DNA from: Astrothelium macrocarpum
Lineage: Eukaryota; Ascomycota; Dothideomycetes; Trypetheliales; Trypetheliaceae
NCBI GenBank assembly: GCA_021030915.1
Contig: JAGEMR010000016.1
Location: forward strand, 310,001 to 374,000
DNA length: 64,000 nt
Reading direction: 5' to 3'
Part shown: positions 42,203 to 52,879 of the stretch, one piece after another
Layout of the letters: each line of letters starts with the position of its first letter
Numbering within the stretch: position 1 is the stretch's first letter
Made by a program: the position numbers and the translations under genes
Notes under the pieces: model-generated
The model's input: the letters and a program-made list of their open reading frames with translations, nothing else
Told to the model about the DNA's origin: nothing
The model's database searches: none

Positions 42203-45200
42203 TCAACTCCACCCAAACACCTCAGCTACACTCAAAATACTCCATCTGACTCCTCCCAAACCCAACCAAGCAACCACCACATCCACGACCAACAACACCA
42301 CTGCACCCATCATGAATCTCGGATTGAAGACCCGATAGAGCATCAAGTGTCTCCGCAAGTGCGCCGTCCACATTGTCGTAGCTAGATTGACCGCAGCATA
42401 GTACAGCAAATGGGTTGCCGCCGCACCTGCTACATCACCCAGATACCCCGACTCCTCGAGATTTCCTCCACTATCCTGTTCGCCACCGGCTCGCCTACTT
42501 CTCCGCTTCGGCGGTTGCTTCCACAAACTTATGGCAGGCACAGCCACTGCACACAGGATTTGTGCTCCACACGTATTTAATGTAACCATGAACGGTCCGC
42601 CAGGATACGTCAATGCTTTGAATGGAATGAACGCGCTCTCCCATTGGATGCTTGATAGCGTTGCCTGATGGCCTGTTTTGAAGAAATGAAAGGATCCTAG
42701 CAGAGCCAGAACAATGGGACCGATGGAGGAGCTGGTGAGGTTGTTGGCGGAGAGAATTTCGAGGAGAGAGAGGATTTGGGTGAAGCAGAGAGCGAGAGCG
42801 CCAGTACCGGTAGGTTTGGCGGCGAGGGTTACGGCGAGGGACCAGAGGGTGGGAAGAAGTAAATAACGAGTGCCATGAACGTTGGCGTAGCCGTGGACAG
42901 TAATGATAGACTTGGAAGTTGAAGCAATGGTGTTTGGAGGTGAGGGCGAGGGCGAAGATGGGGTTGCAGCTCCATTAGAGGTTTGCGGAACGCTGGAGAC
43001 GGTGAGTATTGGAGGTGCATAATAGTACGTGATGTAGCCACCAACGAAGGTAAAACCGAGGACGAGTTGCGCAATTCGGATGCGAGTGTCTTTGAGAAAG
43101 GACGTCCCATGCCAGCCTCTCAAGGTTGGATTTGCGGCATTGGCGAGCCAGTCTCCGTCGTCGGCGGCATCCATTGTCCAGAAGACGGCAATGAGAAAAA
43201 GACCCGTCCTATATGCAAATCCAAACGCCAGCGGTGCAACACCATCATAAGATTCGGTGTGTTTGTAAAACTCTTTTAGCACATCAGGAAGAATGACGGC
43301 GACGAAAAAGGGTATCAAGAGTTGCCAGGGAGCAGAAGTAGATGACGTCGCAGAAGCATAGTAGGTAGATTTACAGTATGGCATCTGTTCTTCACGACAG
43401 AGCTTTGACAGAGAAGCCAAGCGGGTTAAAATAACAAAGAGGGCAGAGTGGAAGCATCCAAGCCATCTCACATGCGGATTTGGTTGACGGAAAGATGACA
43501 TGAGTGTCAAAATGCCAAAGGTCGAAAGGAAAAATAGGAGAATTTCGTCTTCCCAGATTGTATACGAGTTAGAAGCGAATCCAATGCAAGGAAGTAAAGT
43601 AAAGATGAGAGAAAGCCAACCCCAAAAGTCCACTGGTAGCAGGGAGACGAGAGCTGTCCGAATTGACCATAATCCAGAGGCGATACCAAGCACACTGCCT
43701 ATAGCTGCGCCGAAAGCTGAAAAGGTTACCAGCCGAGCTTGATCCAAGACATAGATCGAGCCAGCTCCGATTGCGAGCCCACCTACAAGGCCTAGAGAGC
43801 CTCGAACAAAAAGCACAGGGGTCAAATCACCTCGACTTTCCTGCATACTACGCGCATAGACAATTAGCAATCCGAAGGAGGAAATGAGCACGCCGATCCC
43901 AAGAGCCATATTCAGCAGGTCGAAACGGGCCCAAAGACTTCGGCAAACACTAAGATTTTGTCGCTGGTAATTCGAAAAAGCCTGAAAAACTTCGTGCCAC
44001 TGTTCAGCTTTGATAGACTTTGAGTCGAGGACAGATTGAAGGGCCTCATTTGCTGCGGACCATAGCGCCAGCGTGTTGGATTGACTAGTTGCATCTAAAT
44101 TTCTTACGCGTGCATATTCGCGCTGATACCGATGTATTTGAGCGCCAGTTAATCTATTCACAAGTGCAAGGTTCTGGATGCCTTTACTATCATGCCCTAT
44201 GAACGCTTCCTCGATAGGCGTGCCCAAATTATTGAATGGTATTGGCATTCCCAGAAGAAGCGCCAAGGTAGGCACAAGGTTGATCTGAGCAGTGGGACGT
44301 TCTTTGGCATGAGCTGGCGGATTGACGTGGGCGGATGACATCCGTCCGAATGAAGGCTTTTTCGAGTACATCCAGAGAGCAGCTTCGATTTCGTCGTCCG
44401 ATTCGCCACCATGATCACCTTTCGTGTCCATGCCATGATCTCCCATGACCACCAAAAGTGTTTGTTCGTCAAGCAATTCAATGACTTGACGGAAAACATC
44501 ATCCATCTGGTTCAACTTGGAGGTCATGGCCGGGTGATCGGGCCCATAACGATGTCCGGCATGGTCCACGCCTAAGAAATGTCCGATAATTACATCCCAT
44601 TTGCTGACATTGCTTGGGCTCAACAACGGTAGGAGATGCTCAATTACGCCGTTATCCACAGTATGCAGATCCCAGACATTGAATGAATCGTATGCATGTG
44701 TCAAGTTTGGCTCAAAATACTCAGGAAAGAGAGCATGCCAGGTGTCGTCCCCCAAATGTACAATCCTTTTACTTGCATTCCGCCATTGTTCAACCAAGTT
44801 ATCCTCATCAATTGCTGTTCCGGCGAAGTTTGACCCAAGGTCGACGAAGGTAGGCAAAGTGCCAGTGGTTAGGCCCTTTAACCGTTGTAATGTTGCAGTT
44901 GGTGGATCGGCGATGAAAGGACGGAGAAATGCGTTTTGAGGATACTGAGTAGAAGTCTCGTGGAGAATGGATAGGGCATTATGATAATGATGTGGCTGAT
45001 CTCCGGAGTTTGTGGGCTTATGTGGGATCGTGAAATCATAACGTAACGCATCTACAATGAGAACGACAGCTTTGTTGAACGTTTTAGGATGCCAGCATCC
45101 AGCATCTGCAGACCCGGCCGTGTAGGAATTCGTCAACTCGATTGGGGGAACTGAGCAGCTGGATTTGTGTTCTAGCACAAGTCGCGTGAGAAGAAAGCCG

Positions 45201-45484
45201 CTTGTAAAGAGGTATATTCCAAGCGCATGAAGTATTCTAGTGTAGAAGTCAGTCAGTCAGGATCCAGGACAGGTACGGCTAGAGACGGCTAACAGTAGTA
45301 GGGTGAAGAAGGCTACAATGATACCATGTGAAGCTTTGAAATGGACCTCTTGCTGTTTCTGAAGAACTAGAGTATTCTGCGGCTTGTTCGGACTGCTCAA
45401 ATCCGACGATTTGGAATTTGATGTCGACGCTGATAAGCGGCCTTTGGGGCCGTCCAGCTCCGCAAAGACTGGCCCATTGCTCAT
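42203..45484 (-). CDS. GPI13: GPI ethanolamine phosphate transferase 3 (PIG-O/GPI13)
   Basis: Two exons, 45294-45484 and 42203-45236, with a 57-nt intron (weak donor GTTAGC; three CTGAC branch-like motifs in a row), 1074 residues. The splice restores the first TM segment (GIIVAFFTLLL joined to ILHALGIYLFTSGFLLTRLVL) followed by KSSC. The lumenal catalytic domain has the alkaline-phosphatase-like metal sites: VVLIVDALRYDF (Asp about 126), VDHAGHRYGPDH and VVMGDHGMDTKGDHGG. The C-terminal half has a dozen or more TM helices. The enzyme adds ethanolamine phosphate to the third mannose of the GPI precursor in the ER, the link used to attach proteins. Confidence 0.95.
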
Positions 45485-46175
45485 GCTGCTTCGAGAGCTA
45501 GTCAGGCTATACTCTGTCGAAAGAGAACACGACCGTGGGATGGAAAGGACAAAATGGGGAGATGATCAGTCGCGCTGCAACATCGCACGGTTCACGCGCG
45601 ATGCTGAATTGCCTCAACGGGAACTTTTTAACGAATACCACTGCACCTCCATCGAAATTCGAGGATTCCGACCAATCATGCTCTTATCTCACAAGAGCAG
45701 TGGACCAGTAGGATATCAATTAAGATCAACCACAGAGACATTAAATCGGCAACTGCTTACTGTGAGTCACTGGAACATCTATTAAGATCAACAATAGATG
45801 CGTAAACTTCGCGACTGCATACCGTGGGATGTCTATTAAGATCAACAATAGATGCATTAGATCGGCAGCTACAGACTGTGGGATATCTAAATTGAAGCAT
45901 TCGAAACATCTTCATGCAGCCATCAGAAACTACAAGTGCCCCAATGCAGGAACACGCACAAAGGCCCCTCTCCAGCAAAAAAAACAAAAATTAGCTCACA
46001 CAAACAAACCAATCCCTGTCTCTCAATTCATCACAATACATGAATTAGACCATCCAAACCCACTCCACCGCCGATCTCATCTCCTGTTTTGGTCACCAAG
46101 CAGACTCACCCACTCTCAGAAAAAAGAAAACCAAAATCACCCCATCTCCATCCCCTATCTTCCTCGCCATCTCCC
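45485..46175. other. Intergenic region with minisatellite
   Basis: Separates the GPI13 start from the 3' end of the kinase-like gene. The middle holds the tandem repeat listed separately; the right part is AC-rich and likely the 3' UTR of the kinase-like gene. Confidence 0.5.
45711..45887. repeat. Diverged minisatellite with internal hairpin
   Basis: Three copies of a unit of about 54-60 bp start near 45711, 45772 and 45827, with a fourth partial copy near 45880. Each copy runs from GGAtaTCTATTAAGATCAA-like sequence to a GGCAGCTACAGACTGTG-like end. In copies 2 and 3 the core TCTATTAAGATCAAC ends in AATAGA, so TCTATT can pair with AATAGA around a 9-nt loop. It lies outside genes. Confidence 0.7.
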
Positions 46176-49100
46176 TCACGCAAGCAGATAATCCCTCCAC
46201 CCCTCCGCGCCCAACGCGACCCCACTCAGCGTGCCCAGATCCACGCGCTCTGCGACGCCATCCCTGTCCGCCCGGGTCGCGGGTGGCGCAAATCGCGCGG
46301 GCGCCAGCATCTCCTCGGCAGCAGCTCCACCGTACGCGCTGGTGCCGGTCCAAGCGTTCAACGCGTCGTCGAAGAGCACGTCGCTGTGCACGCTGTTGCG
46401 GCTGAGGCCGCGGACGTGGCGGCGCGGGGATTTCGGGGGGATCTCCGGGGGCGCGTCCTCGTTGAAGGGGAAGGCTTGAGGGATGTTTGAGGGGGCCGAT
46501 TTGGTTTGATGGAAAGCTGGGTGGGGGTGGGTCGAGTGGGGAATTTGGTAGTGTGTGGGAGGTAAGGTGGTCGGCGGTTGGTGGTATTGATGGTGGTGCC
46601 GTTGGTTCGGGACTTGTGGGAGGGCGGATGTCGGTGGGGGAACGGGAGGTAGGGCGGTTACTGGTGGTAAGGTAGGTGCGGTATCAGGGAGACGAGCGGA
46701 AGATGTTCGAGGTGGGATTGCCCGCGGTTGTGGGAGAGCGTCTCTGGGTAGCGGAGGGAGAGGAGGAAAAGTTTGTGTTGGGAGAGAAGGTAGATTTTGC
46801 ATTGGGGGAGGCGGGAGGGCTTGCGTCGGAAGGGCTTGCATTGGGAGAGGAGGAAGTGGCGGGAGACCATCTGTAGGCGCTGGAGAGAGGACTCGTTGAG
46901 AGTGCTGTTGTTGCGGTAGAAAGGCGTAGGATGGCGCTGAACGCGTCCGCGCCAGAATGGGTGAAAATGAAGATGCTGGTAGAGGAGGTAAATTGACTGT
47001 AGGATCTGCTGGTCGTGGTGGCCTCGGAGGCGCGGATCTCGTAGAAGAGGCAGAAGAAGTAGTGGACGGTACCCTTTGCATTCCTGGTGCAGAGATTGGA
47101 TTTCCGAATGAAGCAGGATTTGATGCATTTCTCGTCGCTGGGAAAGTAGAGTGACCGCCCGTATAATCTTGTCTTGCGTATTCTTGGATAATGCCAAGTG
47201 GATCCGTTGATGTTGCCGAGATGGTTGATAGGGTCCGATTGACAGGCTGTTGGACAATAGTTTTGGGTGAAATGGGCAAGGAGGCTGATTCTGAGCTTTG
47301 AGAAGGAGCTCTTCGAAGTTCCGGGTATGTATTTGCTCTTGAAGTGGTAGCAAAAGGAGACGGAGCATCTTGAGGTATCACCCTTTGTAATTGCTGTGGA
47401 ATTGATCTAGGCGGCGAGACGGGTGAGAGCGCGGAAGCTTGAGTAGTTTGGTGCATTGGTGGAAAAGTGAAAACATTTTGCTCCTTGCCAACACCAAGGT
47501 CGTCAGGCCCAATAGGAGATACGGGGGATTCGGTCCGTGGTGGCGAAGGTGGACTTGCAATTGAAGCCATATCCCGCGTCGATTGGGAGGCAGCCGATTC
47601 TCTATTTCGATTTGTTATCGTGCTGTTTGCCGCATTCTTCAGACGGAAGAGATTAGTTGCATTAAGGTGCCGTAATGAGGTCAGTGTCTCCCCCTCCAAT
47701 TTCCTCCTCTTCTCCTCCTCAGATGCCTGGCTGTTTGGTATGACGAAACAATGAGGGAATGCAATACCGGAATGGACCTTTAAAGCTTCACAGACACGCT
47801 CGCAAACCTGCTGGGCTGAAGGTCGAAGGTGTGGATTTTGGGAAAGCATTGAGCGCACAACTTTTAAGAGACGAGGAACTCCGCGATATAGAGTCTCGTC
47901 ATGTTCGCATGATTCATCGCTTAGATGCTTGATCCATGCCTCAGTCTTGACCAGGTTCGCGTGGTAAGAGTTGTCCACCTTTGATGAATTAGACTTGGCA
48001 GACGGAGCAGATGTGATGTTGGACGATGGGAGAGATAGAGAATTTTTGCGCTTCGATGAGCGTTGCTTGACAAAACCACTCAGTTTGCCATCCATTAGAT
48101 AAGTCAGTATTTCGAGAAAGATGCACCCGAGAGCAAAGATGTCAGCTTTTTCCGGTGAGCGGGATAGATGAGCATCAACTGGGCTTCCGGACTCCGAGCC
48201 CTCACCAATGTCCGATAGTGGGGGAGAAGGAGGCGCGTGTGGTCTTTGAGGGAAGCCCCGGAGAAAGTCTGTAGATGAACTTGATCGATTGCTGTGAGAA
48301 GAAGACCCGCTACTGCTATTGGTTGAGAACTTGCTGTCGCGATTTTGCAAAGTTGGTGGCTTTGGAATAGTGGAGCTAAAGTTCTCGGGTGGGCTGTAAT
48401 TGTAGACTTCTTGATCATCGCGCTTTTTGTCCGTCTGAAACATCGATAAGCTTCCAATATCGCTGAAAGCGATGTTGTTACCCGCATCAACCAAAATATT
48501 GGATGGTCTGATTTCAGTATGCGGCCAGCCTCGATCGTGGAGCGTCTTCACAGCATGCGACAGGCACATGATCCATTCTTGCAAGACTGTCGTTCGCTCT
48601 GACTTGGAAATTTTCTGAAATTGTGGTGGTGTCTTTGATTCCAGGAACGATTTCAGCGTATGCTCTCCAACAAAGGCTGTCATAACGTATCCAGAGCCTC
48701 TCCATGTGTAGGATGCCCAAATGCTGGCGATGTGTGCGTGCTCAATCTCTCTGGCACGATTGACGTTTTCTAAAAACTCTGCCTCTGAAGGTTGATAAGA
48801 ATTGCTTCCAACAGAGAATCGACGTCGGACAAAGGTCTTTTTGCTGGAGACCGGTCGACAACATTCCCATCCTGAAATCGGAGCTGCTGAAGGTGCTTTG
48901 GAGAGGAACTCCACTGGAATGAGTTCATTTTCTTCATATTTAGTGTGAGTATCCTTTTTTGTTTCTTTTAAACAATAAGAATGTTGAAATGTAAAAAATC
49001 TTGAGTTGAGCTTTTCGTCGTTCTTCTCTGACAACTTCAGCCCACGAATATCGTCTCTGCCAAGTGGGAGATCGTCATCGTTCCATGATGAATTCAAAAT

Positions 49101-49409
49101 TTGAAAGATGAGACCCGGTAATCCGATGGTCTCGAGAATTAGAAAAAGTCTTCTTCCCTTGTTCAAAATCCAGTCAAGGTAGGTATCGTCGGTAAGTCCA
49201 TCAAAGGAAATTGGATGGAAGAGCCGTTCCCGCTCTTCATAACGGAGTTTGGTCAGAATGTATTCTTTGGTTACTGTTGTTTGAATGCGTTCGTCTGTCC
49301 ACCATTCTTGCTTTGGAGCCATGACTGTCTGACCGCCATACCCAAAGCTTAAGGCATTAAGTGCTTTTGATCCTGGGGAACCAAGACCACCCAGGGTGCG
49401 GGTGGTCAT
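46176..49409 (-). CDS. Protein kinase-like protein with degenerate catalytic loop and Pro-rich tail
   Basis: Intronless, 1077 residues. A kinase-like fold spans about residues 165-550. The catalytic-loop position reads HTEIRPSNIL (297-306), with Glu where HRD has Asp, although the following Asn is kept. The DFG position reads SDIG with its Asp retained (317), and the APE-like region reads YSPPENF. No clear glycine loop or VAIK Lys is visible (KKTFVRRRF). An insert of Ser-rich sequence precedes DIFALGCIFLEILTYL, the F-helix region, and the kinase ends near RPSAQQVCERV. Residues about 600-1000 are Ser/Pro-rich with poly-Pro blocks (LPPLPPLP) that could bind SH3 or WW domains. It may be a pseudokinase scaffold or an atypical kinase; similar proteins occur in other ascomycetes. 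Confidence 0.85.
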   Translation of the reverse strand: MTTRTLGGLGSPGSKALNALSFGYGGQTVMAPKQEWWTDERIQTTVTKEYILTKLRYEERERLFHPISFDGLTDDTYLDWILNKGRRLFLILETIGLPGLIFQILNSSWNDDDLPLGRDDIRGLKLSEKNDEKLNSRFFTFQHSYCLKETKKDTHTKYEENELIPVEFLSKAPSAAPISGWECCRPVSSKKTFVRRRFSVGSNSYQPSEAEFLENVNRAREIEHAHIASIWASYTWRGSGYVMTAFVGEHTLKSFLESKTPPQFQKISKSERTTVLQEWIMCLSHAVKTLHDRGWPHTEIRPSNILVDAGNNIAFSDIGSLSMFQTDKKRDDQEVYNYSPPENFSSTIPKPPTLQNRDSKFSTNSSSGSSSHSNRSSSSTDFLRGFPQRPHAPPSPPLSDIGEGSESGSPVDAHLSRSPEKADIFALGCIFLEILTYLMDGKLSGFVKQRSSKRKNSLSLPSSNITSAPSAKSNSSKVDNSYHANLVKTEAWIKHLSDESCEHDETLYRGVPRLLKVVRSMLSQNPHLRPSAQQVCERVCEALKVHSGIAFPHCFVIPNSQASEEEKRRKLEGETLTSLRHLNATNLFRLKNAANSTITNRNRESAASQSTRDMASIASPPSPPRTESPVSPIGPDDLGVGKEQNVFTFPPMHQTTQASALSPVSPPRSIPQQLQRVIPQDAPSPFATTSRANTYPELRRAPSQSSESASLPISPKTIVQQPVNRTLSTISATSTDPLGIIQEYARQDYTGGHSTFPATRNASNPASFGNPISAPGMQRVPSTTSSASSTRSAPPRPPRPADPTVNLPPLPASSFSPILARTRSAPSYAFLPQQQHSQRVLSPAPTDGLPPLPPLPMQALPTQALPPPPMQNLPSLPTQTFPPLPPLPRDALPQPRAIPPRTSSARLPDTAPTLPPVTALPPVPPPTSALPQVPNQRHHHQYHQPPTTLPPTHYQIPHSTHPHPAFHQTKSAPSNIPQAFPFNEDAPPEIPPKSPRRHVRGLSRNSVHSDVLFDDALNAWTGTSAYGGAAAEEMLAPARFAPPATRADRDGVAERVDLGTLSGVALGAEGWRDYLLA

Positions 49410-50818
49410 TTTAGATAAATTGAGATGGCGTCAGACGGGAGGCAATGGCTTATTGCTTTTTTCCCGGCAATCCGTATCAGAGTGCAAACGACAACATGGA
49501 TGGAGCACAGTGGGGCATAAATTGTCTCATGCAAGTTGAGATGATCAGAGTGCGGCTGCTGCTTTGACACAAAAAGGACAGGGCCCCAGTCGCGATTGCG
49601 CTTCGATGGGAAATAAAGATCCGTAGGGTTTGGCAGTCCGTAGCGGTGGGCAAACGTCCGGTGATACTAACTAGGGACCGACCAGGATACGATGCGGGTA
49701 CGACGAGGGTACGACGGGACTCCAACAGCAGGACCAGCCTTACACGGGACAGAAATTTTTTCCTTTCAAAAGACAAGACCAGAAATGAGGATGGACCCGC
49801 TTTGATAATACCTTTATTTGCCTCGGTGGACAGGAAGGCGGGCACGCTCCTTTTGGCAAATATGTTCCACAGCCGTGGCGAGCAAGCACGGGACCATCCC
49901 ACGGTAAGGGTGCATTGACGATGATGGGTCGGGTTCAAAACGCTTGCAAGCGGCGGCGACAGAAGCTTCAATTGCTTCTATACGCCAACGTTCCCTCTTT
50001 GGGCAGGCCCGGTGCCGTGAAGGCACCACGCCCCCGGGCCTATCAGCATGGCCACAGGGGACATGGCGTAAGCGTGGTCCCCGTGATGGGGCGTACAGCC
50101 AGCCTTACAGGGGCTACCCGTGCTGAGCAAACCCCTCTTCCGCCGCTATCAGTGGCTGGAACTTGGCTGAAAGGGTTTTTCCCGAGCTGGAGGAATCACC
50201 CATCCATTTGCGAATCATCGTGCTGCTCGTTGCTGCTGTAATCCCCGGATCGTCGTTGTGCGTCCACTCAGCAAGAGATGCCACCGTTGCACGGTAGCAT
50301 TTTAGTCCTCGCCCCGCGCCTTTCCTGCCTAATTCATTAGCTGCCTTCTGGCTACTCTCGTAGCATTTGCCGGCAGTAGTTAGACACTCAATACCCATTG
50401 TCATCTTAATTTCTGCCTGTATTGGTGAGCACGTCCAATCATCCGAGGGAGCGTGAGACGTCAGGTGCTTCAGCGGGCCGTAGAATTTGCATCACAGAAC
50501 ACGGACATTTGACTCGACAGCTGGAAAAGATGACTTCAATCGACAAATATTCGCCGACCCTAGTGTCTATCTGATCTGCCATGCATGAGACGCAGTACCC
50601 TGACTAATGGCCCCAGTAGCGATCAATCAGTAAGCAGTGCGTTGGAAGGCATCCTCCCGGATCGTTCGATGATGTGGAGCGAGGAACACTAGTAACTACA
50701 AGTAGAGTTTCAGCTTCGTCAAGCGGTCATAACTCAGGAGGAACTGTATCACGATTGATTGAGAGTCCTTGGATCTTGCCGGGAGAGCAGAGAACGTATT
50801 TGTTTTTTTTTAAGAGTC
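49410..50818. other. Intergenic region without a supported gene
   Basis: About 1.4 kb between the start of the kinase-like gene and the end of the ARP10-like gene. A short imperfect duplication of GGGTACGACG occurs near 49696-49720. A minus-strand frame of 96 codons (50114-50404) has no recognisable features. Confidence 0.45.
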
Positions 50819-52591
50819 TTATCCCCAAGTTCCAAGCGTCCAACTATTTCTGTTCACCCCACCGACGCTCGGTCCGAGGCTCTGCCTTTGAGAGGTTTGC
50901 GACGTGGAAACGTCCTTGGCTCTGCTGGCACTCGCCAGCCCACCATGAAGGAGAAAGGTGTCGCGCTCGCACTCCACTACACCTCGCACGTGCAAGGGTG
51001 TGCTCGCCAAAATGGACAAGCCTGAGAAGGCGCCCATAGTTTCTACGCCGCGAATAAAGCCGTGAGCACTCGGTTTCATTACTTTGGCGCGTTCACGCGA
51101 AAGTTTACTAGCAATCGGATCGTGCTCTTGATTTGTGTGTTCCGCCGCCACCGTCGCTACGGTTGACGGATCCGATGACGAAATGGTACTGAGGCCCGTA
51201 ACCTCGTCAGTTCCATTGATCTTGGACATGGGCTCGACATCTAGTTGCGATTGGAGTTGCGCACGAACCAATGATTGCGTGCGATGCCTTCTATCCGCTA
51301 CCGAGCCCAGATTCCGGACGGAATCCCAACTGCGCGTCTGTGCCAAATGTTCAATTTCCTTTACCAGGCGTCGCCTGATGCCTGGCAGTTGAGAGCCCCC
51401 TCCAGTTACCATGATGCGCGTCATGCAAACTGCGCGGACGTCAACTGGAAGTGCACGCAGTACTTGAAACGCTAGCTCTTGTAAGGGCTGCTCATTATCA
51501 TCCAGTTCTTTGGGTGTAGTATGCTTCCCAAACCATGCGATTTCCACAGGTTCTGCTAATCGATGAAACTGCAGGTCAAGCGTTTTGGTCGGTTGATCGG
51601 CCCGAATGGGAATGTGCACCGTGGAATTTGTTGCATTCTCTGCATCTTCTGCACCTTCTGCGCCATCTGCTTGCGAGTCCTGCCCCACACAGGGTTCATG
51701 CGTTTTGTCTGCGCTTTGACACCATCCTATTCGGGTCATCACCTCCTCTGCCTGTTCAAAGGTGATTCCATTTGGGCGATGATCTGATACATTATCCTCG
51801 CCTTTGGCACCAGGTCGGAGTTCTAATTCACCTTCGAGCAATGCGCCGAATTCCTGACATAGTGTTTTCGCTGCCCTGTCGCTCCGTTTTTGCAGAACCT
51901 CGCGATACTCATACACGCCGGTGATGATAGTCTCGGCCCATCCGATGTCAATAACCAATGCGGAGCGCAATCCAGCAGCGACGGTGTTCAGAAGTGGTGT
52001 TGGAAAGATGGTAATGGTGGGTGCTTGCGCCTTGTTGAACAGCGTTATCAGGATAGACGAAAGCAGGGGATGTGGAAGGGTGGGGGGCAAAGCGAGGAAG
52101 ATGCGTCGAGGTTTTTGAGCTGTTTCCATTAGATATTTGGTGGATGCAAGTCGAAAGGCTCTTTCAATTTTGTCTTCCACCAGGGCTAGATCGACATTGC
52201 TCAAATCCATGCGCCAGAGCTCATGATCACGACCCCAGGAAGTTTTTGGTCGGCGATCAGATAACGTATTCGCCTGGGGTCTATCCGAAAGCCATTGTCT
52301 GTAATCCCCCACGCGCCGCTGCTCGTTCGGGCTGAAGTCCAAGATACACCTTGGTGCTCGTTCACCTGCCAGACCAGCTCGCAGATATCGGGATCCTAGT
52401 TCAAGGAGGAGAGGTTCATCATCGCTGCTGCGGAAGCTGGCTGAAGGAGAGTTGAGGGCAGAGGAGAACGACCTCCCCAGAAAGGGACTTAGTGGTGTTG
52501 TAGGTGAGCTGCCCACTGGAGCAGCTGATGCAATTGGAGTGCGGACACGGCCGACAGAGGTTTTGCGAGTAAAATAATCGGTTGATGCCAT
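50819..52591 (-). CDS. Actin-related protein, dynactin pointed-end type (Arp10/Arp11-like)
   Basis: Intronless, 590 residues. After a Ser/Pro-rich N-terminus of about 55 residues the actin fold begins with EPLLLELGSRYLRAGLAGERAPRCIL, matching the first actin strands. Further landmarks are PRRIFLALPPTLPHPLLSSIL, IFPTPLLNTVAAGLRSALVIDIGWAETIITGVYE (the second phosphate-binding region) and IMVTGGGSQLPGIRRRLVKEI. Several ATP-contact residues differ from actin, as is usual for Arp10/Arp11. In dynactin this subunit caps the pointed end of the Arp1 filament with p62, p25 and p27 and so supports dynein transport; in Neurospora the equivalent is the ropy gene ro-7. A C-terminal extension of about 150 residues appears disordered. 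Divergent from NOP58. Confidence 0.88.
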   Translation of the reverse strand: MASTDYFTRKTSVGRVRTPIASAAPVGSSPTTPLSPFLGRSFSSALNSPSASFRSSDDEPLLLELGSRYLRAGLAGERAPRCILDFSPNEQRRVGDYRQWLSDRPQANTLSDRRPKTSWGRDHELWRMDLSNVDLALVEDKIERAFRLASTKYLMETAQKPRRIFLALPPTLPHPLLSSILITLFNKAQAPTITIFPTPLLNTVAAGLRSALVIDIGWAETIITGVYEYREVLQKRSDRAAKTLCQEFGALLEGELELRPGAKGEDNVSDHRPNGITFEQAEEVMTRIGWCQSADKTHEPCVGQDSQADGAEGAEDAENATNSTVHIPIRADQPTKTLDLQFHRLAEPVEIAWFGKHTTPKELDDNEQPLQELAFQVLRALPVDVRAVCMTRIMVTGGGSQLPGIRRRLVKEIEHLAQTRSWDSVRNLGSVADRRHRTQSLVRAQLQSQLDVEPMSKINGTDEVTGLSTISSSDPSTVATVAAEHTNQEHDPIASKLSRERAKVMKPSAHGFIRGVETMGAFSGLSILASTPLHVRGVVECERDTFLLHGGLASASRAKDVSTSQTSQRQSLGPSVGGVNRNSWTLGTWG

Positions 52592-52879
52592 GGATGATTG
52601 CTGGGACAGTACATCAATGTATGCTCCATTGCTCTAAACTTGAAGTCGTTATTAGCATTTTGGAGGTAGACTTTGTTGCAATCCAAATATGGATTTTGGT
52701 CTTGGGCAAACAGATTCTTGTGAAGGGAAGGCCAGCATTGCCAGGCCAATCAGAGGGCTTCACGCTGGAGCTTGGGCCATCTCGCATCGACCTCATCCAC
52801 CGAGCCACGAAATTTTGCCCTGAACTTTTCTCTCCCCACTGGCATTTACCCTACCTATTCTTCCACTTCGTCCGTCGCA
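52592..52879. promoter_or_regulatory. Shared divergent promoter of the ARP10-like gene and NOP58
   Basis: The two ATGs are 288 bp apart on opposite strands, so both core promoters must lie here or overlap the 5' UTRs. No specific site is recognised. Confidence 0.5.
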
